From Pleodorina starrii (lineage: Eukaryota > Chlorophyta > Chlorophyceae > Chlamydomonadales > Volvocaceae): DNA of 64,000 nt. This document shows positions 35,228-64,000 of this stretch, in pieces (within the stretch, counting starts at the first letter, position 1; each line of letters opens with the position of its first letter). The notes beneath the pieces are model-generated. The model ran no database searches. It saw only the letters and a list, made by a program, of their open reading frames with translations, and was not told the DNA's origin. Position numbers and translations under genes: made by a program. The stretch spans positions 4,033,501-4,097,500 of the forward strand of contig BRXU01000005.1 in assembly GCA_030267565.1 (NCBI GenBank), written 5' to 3'.

Positions 35228-36425
35228 CACCGGCTTGCTGTTGCCACCTTCGCTCCCGCGTCCGGCGCCCAGCCCCCCGGGCCGGGGCTGCTTTACACTC
35301 GCCTCCACCTCCGTGCTCGTATCTCATATTTGGGATTTCGTTCCTGTGGACGAAAGGGGCCCGTTTTGGCCCGCTTCGCTCGTTGGCTGGCGGACGACGG
35401 AACGGCCCCTCCGGGGCCGTTATTCGTTCGGCCGGCCGGACGAACCGGACGGACGCCTGAAACCGGCCGTAAAATCGCCCGTTCCACCGCCCCTAACCCT
35501 AAGTTCGAAAAAAATCTAAATGCTGTAAATTGCTTTGAGGTACTACCCGGCGGCTTCGAGTGCCTGGGTACGGCAAATGCTGTTGCAGCAAACTGCAGGC
35601 CACAGGCCGCGGCCCGCCTCGGCGCGGGCATGGGCCCCGGTCCTGACCCGAGCCATCTAGCAGAGGAGTCATTCGTCCGGCCTGACGAACGGGTTGCATT
35701 CCGATCCAAGGCTTTCGTTTGGCTGGTGGACGAACGCCGGGCTTCGGCCGTTGTTTTGTTCGTCCGGCCGGTTCGTCCTAAATGGCCCCTCGGGCCGTTG
35801 GATCATCCGGACGACGAACATACAAGCACTGCTCCACCTCCTGGACTTCCCCGACCCCTGCGAGCAGCTCCACGCGTGACGTGAAGGGCACCTCGCGCCG
35901 GGGATGCCACCCCGCCCGGAGGAACCCCTGGCGGGCACTCCTACCTCCAGTGGTGACCGGAGTGCTGTCCCGCTGTCCGCATCTTGGCGGCCCGCCTGCC
36001 GCGTGTGCTGCTGGCGTAGGCCGATCGAGGAGACATCGGCACCCGCACGCAGCTGCCTGCCGATTGCCGCTCTGGCTGCGATCGCGGCCGGCGGTGTTGC
36101 AGCCGGTCCCCGGTCCGTCCTTGCTCGGTCTCAGGCTGCCGCCGCCGCTACCACATTATCACCGACTTTATTTGGGGCGGGCATCTGCTCTGAGCCGCCG
36201 CCGCCGCCGCCTGCCGCCCGTGCCGCCGTCCTGACGGCCCTGCTGGCCGAAAGCCATTGCTGCCGGGCAGGCGCTAGCTATGGATGCCCTCGGCTCTCCG
36301 GATGTCTCAGCAGCTGAAGTCGCCCCGCGGTTGTGAGGGGTGCTGCTGCTGTCTTAGCGATCCCCGATCGACGCGGCATCGCCTGCAGAGCTTCATCTCG
36401 CATGTGTAGACCCTCAGTGTGCACC
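35228..36425. repeat. Long dispersed repeat, copy A (interrupted by a hAT-like insertion)
   Basis: This aligns with 61674-62485, starting at ACCGGCTTGCTGTTG and ending near AGACCCTCAGTGTGCAC. Without the 521-bp insertion and its 8-bp target duplication it is about 670 bp; the other copy has about 180 bp more near its end. The conserved part includes GACTTCCCCGACCCCTGCGA. Frames in it are open but resemble no family known to me, so the nature of the parent element is unknown. Confidence 0.8.
35311..35831. mobile_element. hAT-like non-autonomous DNA transposon (521 bp) with 8-bp target duplication
   Basis: The element starts CCGTGCTCGTAT and ends with the reverse complement of CAGTGCTTGTAT, a 12-bp imperfect terminal inverted repeat. 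It is flanked on both sides by CTCCACCT. The matching place in the other repeat copy (about 61741-61755) reads GCCTCCACCTCCTGGAC with no insertion and a single CTCCACCT, so it is the empty site. The interior carries GC-rich palindromes such as CGGCCCCTCCGGGGCCG and GGCCGGCC. An 8-bp duplication and CAGTG-type ends are typical of the hAT superfamily. No transposase frame is present. Confidence 0.8.
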
Positions 36426-37146
36426 TCGGGAGCCATACATCCCGCGCTTCCGTCCCGCCCAGGCTTCAGCGAGGTAGACGTGACCGTACGCTGCGTGGAT
36501 CGATGGCATGGCAACGATTCGCACTGCAGCTGGCGCTCTCCCCGTGGGGATGGCTCCGTCCGCTGCCTCGTGCGGCTCGACAAGGGATCCGCAGTAGCTC
36601 CTGTGCGGCTGTCCTCCGCGGCGTCTATCCCAGGGCTGCATGACGTGCACCTGTCCACGTAGCCAGTCCATGCTGGCGCCTCCACCCTGGATGGCCCGGA
36701 TCGATGTCCTTCTCGCCTGCTGGGTTAGTTGCCCGCACTACCCTGGCGGCCCCCAATGGTGCCGCTTCCGGTCCCCCAGTGGCGGAGGCTTGACGTATGC
36801 TCAACAGAGCCCTGGGCTGTATGTGTTGCACGCAGCGCCTATATGTGGCACTTCATTCCGGACACGAAGGTCAAGGTGGCCACCGCACGCTTCTGCAGCT
36901 CCACCGTACCCTTCGTTGGAAGCCCTCTCCGACATCATGCCGCCATTTTGTTAGAGGCGTCTTGCGCTGCGGCCACCCCGGCTGTTGCGCTGGCGGGCTT
37001 CCGTGACTGCTCGCGGCGACATTATTGGTGGTTGCGTTGGGAAACCATCCACAAGGGCGCCTCGCGGCTGATGGCTCCCCGTTTTCTGGTCAGCAAGGCC
37101 CTGGCTGGGTTGCCCCTCTTGTGCGTGTATGTGCCCCCGTGCATCA
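36426..37146. other. Unassigned sequence between two repeats
   Basis: No family-like coding region. The longest plus frame here (36729-37406) runs on into the adjacent repeat and is not supported as a gene. Confidence 0.25.
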
Positions 37147-38137
37147 TTTTTGGGCGGGGCCCCAGCGCGAAGCGCCCAGGGGGGCCCCGCCCTCTAGGAT
37201 TGCCCATGTCCGTGCCTGCACTGTCTAATGTAAAAGGGCAAGTGCAGAATTTCGGCCAACGGAAAGACTCCATAAGTAAAATATTACGTTCTTTATTGCA
37301 TGGTAAATTTATTATAGGATTCCAACATCGCATGAGTAAAAACCAGTTTGGCAGTCTCCATGGACCGAGGCCGAGGTCAAACATACGCCTCTCGGCCTGT
37401 AATTAATTCCAAAAGATCCATCGTTTCTCGAACTGGAATTCTGACATGACGGCGTGAAATGAATCTTCATTTCGGCAACCAACTATGTTTGCATTGCGAA
37501 CATTCTTCCCGCGAACACACCACAGCAGCTCTGCTACCCAATCCGATCGACTTGACGCATAATACTATTACAAAGGTTGCAAGGGACAAACCATGAGGGA
37601 CAAACTGCTGGTTGTCGGACGCCAAGCGGCAAATTGCACGCACGATGCGGCGGTCTTCTGCTGCGGGCCGCCAAACAAGTCCAGTCGGCAACCTAGGGGA
37701 CTTCTGCATTCCCTGTCCTAATGTTAACGTTGTGAAGCCTCCCCTACGGCGAATACCTCGGTAGCGAAGCCTGTGCACTCTCGTCGGCGTCAAGTGCACG
37801 TCGTCGCGACCCTCGCAAACTAACAGTTCCATTTGCAAGTCAGCCTGCGTGATGTGTAAATGATACACTCCATGTCTATTGTCAAGCTACTTAAGCCAAG
37901 CAATGCGCTCGCGGGAAGAGTTGCACAGTGCCGAGACGGCGCGCGATGCTAAATATGGGGCGGATTGCTGAAGCCGCAGGCATTTCAGATATAAACCTCT
38001 GGCTGTCTATCAGCAGGAATGCCGACACTCTCACACTTGACGCCCTCGCCGCCCTAGCACTCAACTTAACCCGTACGGATTGAACGGGGCCCCGCCCTTT
38101 TTCCGGCTTCAAGGAAGCCGACACCAACCCCTTGTTG
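37147..38137. mobile_element. Dispersed about 1-kb element with GC-rich inverted ends, copy 1
   Basis: This is nearly identical over most of its length to 54245-55458. The left end has GGGCGGGGCCCC (37152-37163) paired with GGGGCCCCGCCC (37181-37192) as a hairpin. The same 12-mer recurs near the right end (38086-38097), followed by CCGGCTTCAAGGAAGCCG, itself a small palindrome, and CCTTGTTG as the last shared bases. No clear target duplication was found and no intact protein is encoded. Class is unknown. Confidence 0.75.
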
Positions 38138-39157
38138 GGACTGTTCCCTTAGGGACGAGCACGGCCCCAGCGACTGCGGCTCCGGAGGAGGTATGCATGC
38201 GCATGCTGCCGGTCGATCGTCGATAGCTCGATACCCTAGCTCCCCGCGGGTTGGCGAAAGTCTGGGGTCACTGCCTCTTCCACGCCTCCAGTATCGTTGG
38301 GCGAGACGAGCCGTAACATTTCCGAAAGTTAGGAGTTCGAACTGCGGCCAATGGAAACACGCTGCGGAAACACGCTGCGGCCATCCAGTGGAAACACATG
38401 GAAACGTTTCCCCGTTTAAATCACAGGGCTGTAGTGCTCCCGTGGCAGCAGAGCGCTTTGGTCTTCCTTTTTCCCTAGAACTAGCAATTGAGACAGGTTT
38501 TTGGCGTAGGCCTTGCTGCGTCTGTTTTGTAGGGGGTGCTTGTTTGGGTATGAATGTTCGTTGTAATGTGCTGAAGCGTGGGTTTTGCACCATGTACACG
38601 TGGAGGCGACAGGCAGGGGTGGTTCGGTTGTTGCGGTTAGTTGTGGTTGCCGGCTCGAGAGAGATCTATAAGTTATGGAGAGGTGGGATATGGGCCTGTG
38701 GCAAGACATGTGCGCATTACAAGGATTGATCACCGAAGCTGTCCTTAGCGATTCACACGCGACGTGCCAAGTGATTGCTGGACTATACTGGACTGTACTG
38801 CACGTGCTGTTTCCCCCCGCGCTCGACAAGGAACCCTTGAGGTGCAGTGACCTAAGATATCTGCTACTGGCTGAATTTCCATCTACACGATTGTAACTTT
38901 GGCGGCTGCGTACATTGAGGCAGGCACCAGGCAGGCATTGGCGACTCAACTGTCCGGCTCTGCTGTCCGGTACAACCAGCTTATTCTGTTTTCGGTATTT
39001 CGCAAGCCGAGCTTTCTCATTACCATCCACCACAAACGATATATAAGTCAAGTGCGGTGCGTACATGAAAACTGCGAAATGGCTGCTCCAAGTGAATTTT
39101 TAAAAACTATCCAAACGTTTTCACCAGCCCGCCAACAGACCCTTTCAGGCCCAACAG
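38138..39157. other. Unassigned sequence upstream of the kinase gene
   Basis: A short imperfect tandem repeat (GGAAACACGCTGC-like, 38352-38405) is present. No coding region is supported. Confidence 0.3.
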
Positions 39158-39562
39158 CTTATGCAGGATCACATCGCGCATGCGCGTACACGTTTAGAGG
39201 ACCGGAGTAGCAGAACGCGTTAATAGGTGTCGCCAAAGTTTTATATACCGCGAGTTTCTCCTGCCAACGCTTTCTGCAAGCATGATCATCAAGAATAGTA
39301 CCGTTCCGAAGAGGTGCGTTCGCATTTTATGGGCCAGAGAAGTGAAATGCACCGGAGACGTACGAGTACGACACCAATGGTAAGGATTTGGCTAAGCAAT
39401 GGTTCCCCTTGTAACTTGCGCATCTTCTGAATGTCCACTGCGCAAAGCGTCAGTTTCCCTCCTCCGTATGGGCATCGCGCATATGTAAGTCTGACAAATT
39501 TGAACATGTCAAGCAGTACTACATACAACACTATATCGACGTATCGGCGATGTCAGTATCAG
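39158..39562. repeat. Diverged dispersed repeat, copy A
   Basis: This aligns with the last 600 bases of the window. Shared blocks include CAGAACGCGTTA, TGTCGCCAAAGTT, GGGCCAGAGAAGT, GTACGACACC, AATGGTTCCCCTTGTAACTT and GTATCGGCGATGTCAGTAT. The other copy carries about 150 bp of extra sequence near 63535-63690. No coding potential is evident. Confidence 0.75.
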
Positions 39563-39841
39563 TATCACATGTCGGAACATGATGCTGTAAGAGATTACAA
39601 CGCGGCTCACGAAAATGGAGTGATTACAACCTACTCAACGAACTTTGGATTTTTCAAAGATATGGAGCTTCGTGCATATTGAAACACCAAGAAAGGCGAA
39701 CATCTATTGATAATCGGCCAGGTGGTCACGGAGTCTGCCCCTTGCTGCGTTGTGCACGCAGGCGCCCTTTCGTTTTACGTGCATCTGCGTTGGACCGTCT
39801 TTGGGCTCCAAAAACGTCGATCAGGATTGACGTGGTGACGC

Positions 39842-60474
<20,633 letters not shown>

Positions 60475-60643
60475 GAAGGCCTGATGCATGAGAGCGGCCG
60501 CGCTGCGCGCGGTGATGTTCGAAATCCATCCATTTGCGCGGCCATACGCACGCACATGCATGCGTTGAAGCTCCCGCATGCACACGGTTGGTGGGCGCAT
60601 GCATTGCACGCGCGCGGATGGCTTACTAGTTCTCCGTTCATTC

Positions 60644-60648
60644 GTTGT
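60644..60648 (+). terminator. TGTAA polyadenylation signal of the kinase gene
   Basis: First TGTAA after the kinase stop at 60474, giving a 3' UTR of about 190 nt. Motif identity is established for these algae; use of this one is inferred. Confidence 0.45.
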
Positions 60649-60730
60649 AAATTGATTGCGAGCGATAAGCACTGGGCGAGGAGTCCCGTCCTGGGCAGCA
60701 CCGAAAGGGTAGTGCGTGTGTGTCATCATT

Positions 60731-60793
60731 GTGCGTGGTTCGTTTCATGGTGTTAACGCTCGTAACTGTCTCGGGGTGCGTGTTGGTTGCATG
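60731..60793 (+). repeat. 67-bp dispersed element, copy B
   Basis: Same orientation as 33475-33541 and sharing TTAACGCTCGTAACTGTCTC. It starts 257 bp after the kinase stop, compared with 248 bp after the symporter stop for copy A. Confidence 0.75.
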
Positions 60794-60794
60794 C

Positions 60795-61508
60795 CAAGAA
60801 AGATAAGAATAACAATAAAGGATACAAATAAGATAAGACACATTATGATGATAAGCCCAGCTGGGGGCCGTGGCGTGGGTTTATAATAATAATGACAATG
60901 ATACGCCCGGCCGGTAGCCGAGGCGTGGGTTATGGGAGCAGAGGGGGTGGGGAGACGTGGTTCCCTGGTCCCAGTCCCCCCTAACCACCGCAAGCAAGGC
61001 ACTTCAGACGTGTCCATCGTTGGTGACGTGCCAGCCGGTTGCACTTCCGCATGTGGGTTACGTTCCATTGACCTACGGAATATATCGATAGGGTTGAGTG
61101 TCCTGACTGCATGGTCGTGGAGGTCGTTGCAGCATGCTCGGGCTTCCTCGCTGCCCGTGCCTAGGGTGCGGAGAGGAGGGCTTTCTGGTGGTACCTGCAA
61201 AGCCGAGGCTGATGGCTTCCTGTGTAACGGACCCTCCATCCGGCTTCCGCGAGGAGCTTGGTCAGTTCTGCGTGTTGTATGGCCTTGTCGTGTTGTTTCT
61301 GTGTGTGGTTTGTGTCGGCGGTTTAGCCGACCTCAACAATGTGTACATACGGTGTGCTGGCTGGGGTCCGGTGTTCCCATGTACCCTGGCGTTTGCGCTT
61401 CATGGAGGGGGATGTCGGGGATAAGGAGTACAGGGGGGGTTCGCATATTATGGGACACCGTGTGTCATGGGACACTGGCGTACGTTTTCTTCTCAATCGG
61501 ACATTCAA
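60795..61508 (-). mobile_element. Second 3' fragment of the endonuclease LINE, opposite orientation
   Basis: On the minus strand, PDIPLHEAQ and YVHIVEVG (about 61320-61460, frameshifted) and LRTLGTGSEEARACCNDLHD (about 61100-61170) match the plus-strand fragment at 59079-60157. The 3' end ACCCACGCCTCGGC...CGGGCGTAT is followed by a diverged second unit, ACCCACGCCACGGC...GGGCTTATC, and short ATT/ATC tails. It points toward the other fragment, with the last kinase exon between them. Confidence 0.7.
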
Positions 61509-61673
61509 TGGCCACGAAACTCTGGAATCCTACGTAGACTACACATACAAACTTATATCTTCATCAGCGGACATGTGTCTTGTATCTTAGCATGTGACAT
61601 GCGATTTTGGTTGTGGTCTCGGAACCATGCGCGGCATCTATCGTCGGTAAATTTCGCAATCAATTCAGCGCTA

Positions 61674-62485
61674 CCGGCTTGCTGTTGCTTGCCACCTTCG
61701 CTCCCGCTCCAGGCCCCCGGGCCGGGGCTGCTTCACGCTCGCCTCCACCTCCTGGACTTCCCCGACCCCTGCGATCAGCTCCACGCGCGACGTGTAGGGC
61801 ACCTCGTGCCGGGGATGCCACCCCGGAGGAACCCCCGGCGCGCGGGCACTCCTATACCAGTGGTGACCGGAGTGGTGTCCCTCTGTCCGCATCTTGGCGG
61901 CCCGCCTGCCGCGCGTGCTGCTGGCGTAGGCCGATCGAGGAAGCATCGGCCCCCGCACGCAGCTACCTGCCGATGCCGCTCTGGCTGCGGCCGCGGCCGG
62001 CGGTGTTGCAGCCGGTCCCCGGGCCGTCCTTGCTCGGTCTCAGGCTGCACGCCGCCGCTACCGCGGCTGCGGCCGGTGCCACCCGCCACCACACCCGTCA
62101 TACCTGGTTGCAGTCCATTGAGCAGCCCACGCCCGCCCTCACGCGCCCGGCCCGCCTCCCGGGCGCGTCACGCCGGCTACCGCATCTCCGCCCTCCGGCA
62201 GCCGGGTGCGTGGTGGCATCGTGACTGCCCCTCGCTCACGTCCTCCCGCGCTTTATCACCGACTTTGGGGCGGGCATCTGCTCCAAGACGCAGCTAGCCG
62301 CCGCCGGCTGTAGCCGCCGCCATTGCTGCCGGGCCGGCGCTATGGGCGCCCTCGGCTTTCCGGATGTCTGTGCAGCTGAGGTCGCCCCGCGGTTGTGACG
62401 GGTGCTGCCGCTGCCTTGGCGATCCCCGGCGGGGCGCCGCCTGCAGAGCTTCATCTTGCATGTGAAGACCCTCAGTGTGCACTTA
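61674..62485. repeat. Long dispersed repeat, copy B (uninterrupted)
   Basis: Counterpart of 35228-36425, about 810 bp. It preserves the pre-insertion sequence GCCTCCACCTCCTGGACTTC at about 61741-61760 and contains about 180 bp lacking in copy A near 62060-62270. Confidence 0.8.
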
Positions 62486-63404
62486 CGGTGGGCGATAGGT
62501 CCTTCCCTGTCCCTAAGTGTCCAACTCGTCTATGCCGTCATCAGCTGCCCTGCCGCATTGCCTTTAGCAAGGTCATGCATCACATGGTGTTCTCGGGTAG
62601 CCTTGCCCCTGAGCCGGCACCCCCGGAAGCAGGAGCGGTAGGCGAAGTGGCGGGGGTCCTAGAGGGCGCAATGGCACGGGTTACGGGAGCCCAAGATATA
62701 GCTGGAGGCGGGCTCGGCGGACCGGCACTGCAGGACGGCCGACAAGAGGCAGGAGCGGTAGCAGGTCCCCTCGGGGCTGGAGCTAGGGAGGGTAACTGGC
62801 AGTCGCGGCGTGGAGACAGTAGGGTACGGCAAGACTAGGTCCACACCAGGCTTATAGGGCAGCGGGCTGAAGCCTGCACTGGGCACGGGGCATGACCGTG
62901 TTTCCGCCGAGCGGTGTCGTTGGGTGGTATACTAGCTCCAGAACCACGGCGGGTCGCAGGACGCCAAACCATGTTAGTCCGGTACGGAGCGACGAGCATT
63001 GAAGCTTAAACACTGGAAAGTGAATTTCCGTAACTTTTCCTTATCCCTCGCTAAAATATTCTTAGCTAGTACATACTCCCGACCATGTAATAATCTTTCG
63101 ACCTCGTGTAAATTCATTGCAATGATGTCAGCTCGATAGGCATTTTTTCGGTGCGTTGACCAATGCAGTCCACGGCGCTAGGAAGCGACAGACGCCTGCA
63201 CCGCAAACCGGCGAGTGCCATTTCCTACTCAATATATGTCCTCCCACGGAACTCCCGCTGAGTACCTTGGAGCTCATATCAATGACGGGGCTAGCTTGAG
63301 ACAGCTTCGTTCACGTGCAGCATGGCCATGCATGTCAACCTGCCTCGAGGCGCGTCACCACCCCGCATTTCCGGACTACCACCACGAGTTGCACCAAACG
63401 TGCT
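62486..63404. other. Unassigned sequence
   Basis: A 147-codon plus frame (62395-62838) begins within the repeat and has no family resemblance. The interval 63020-63140 is AT-rich. No gene is supported. Confidence 0.3.
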
Positions 63405-64000
63405 GAGCATCATCACATCGCGCATATGCGTAGGCATTTAAAGGGCCTGAGAAACAGAACGCGTTATCAAATGTCGCCAAAGTTATTTTAACCGCGATTT
63501 TCGCCCGCGGACACGTTTTGCGAGTATGGTAGTGGTTAATTGATTAGTGGCCCGGTCTAGATGTTCTATTGAACATTAGACCCACAGAGTCGTGCGATCG
63601 CAACATGTTGCTGTTATCCTCTGTATTTAATCAATTAATTTATTACTATATTTGAATACCATAGTAGTCAACTTTATTATTGTTTCGTTTCGAAGACGTG
63701 CGTACGCGTTATTGGGCCAGAGAAGTCAAATGCACGGGTAAGGAGTACGACACCGAAGGTAAGGATTTGGTTAACAATGGTTCCCCTTGTAACTTACGCA
63801 TCTAATAATCAATGCCCCCTGCGCAGATCGTAAATTCCCTGCTCCGTACGGTCATCGTGCACACGTCTGTCACTCTGTCTGGATGCCGTCGAGGGAATTA
63901 ATCCCGTGTACGGATTTTTTCCCGCATCAGAACGTCGGAAAGGTTTGATCATGAAAAGCAGTACGCCATACAACACTCAATGTATCGGCGATGTCAGTAT
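63405..64000. repeat. Diverged dispersed repeat, copy B (runs to window end)
   Basis: Counterpart of 39158-39562 in the same orientation. It has an AT-rich insertion at about 63535-63690 and extra sequence near 63880-63950. The last bases, GTATCGGCGATGTCAGTAT, match 39541-39559, so the repeat may continue beyond the window. Confidence 0.75.

Noticed and set aside
35488..35501. CCCTAACCCTAA telomere-like sequence
   Set aside because: Only two units, and chlamydomonadalean telomeres use TTTTAGGG; it lies inside the hAT-like element.

Overview
The window looks like nuclear DNA of a volvocine (chlamydomonadalean) green alga. It is GC-rich. Genes are cut by many short introns with GTGAGT/GTGCGT-type donors and CAG acceptors, TGTAA polyadenylation motifs follow some genes, exons encode long Gly/Ala/Pro homopolymers, and the repeats are non-LTR retrotransposon, small TIR-element and trinucleotide-satellite debris. 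Identification to species is not possible from the sequence alone. All exon models below were built by hand from splice sites and phase; no alignment or search was run.

Left part (0-26 kb), five genes. An F-box-like/ankyrin protein gene (1335-3194, +) has an in-frame stop in its last exon. An R2R3-MYB transcription factor follows (5576-11280, +, 8 exons, about 1021 aa). Next is an intronless SLC17/PHT4-type anion transporter (16051-17367, -), then a paralog of the first gene in inverse orientation (20152-21964, -), then a BTB-domain protein with a C-terminal C2H2-like finger (23202-25216, -). A 15-bp satellite lies at 18983-19337.

Middle (26-34 kb): a 14-exon gene for a PiT/Pho4-family sodium-phosphate symporter (PTB type, 26977-33227, +). 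It has a 17-nt micro-exon and a GC-AG intron.

Right part (34-64 kb): a repeat-rich zone holding one very large gene (about 39.8-60.5 kb, +, at least 21 exons). It encodes a receptor-like kinase with signal-peptide-like N-terminus, large ectodomain with proline-rich spacers, one transmembrane helix and a protein kinase domain. Its introns and flanks hold an L1-like LINE lacking its reverse-transcriptase core, fragments of a LINE with a restriction-like endonuclease, a roughly 1-kb dispersed element with GC-rich inverted ends, a hAT-like fragment, and (ATT)n arrays of 117 and about 520 bp. Two diverged long repeats bracket this gene (35.2-36.4 with 61.7-62.5 kb, and 39.2-39.6 with 63.4-64.0 kb). 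One copy carries a clean hAT-like insertion whose empty site is preserved in the other copy.

The genes do not form an operon or an evident pathway. Two putative phosphate or anion transporters sit within 10 kb of each other, but no shared regulatory element was found.
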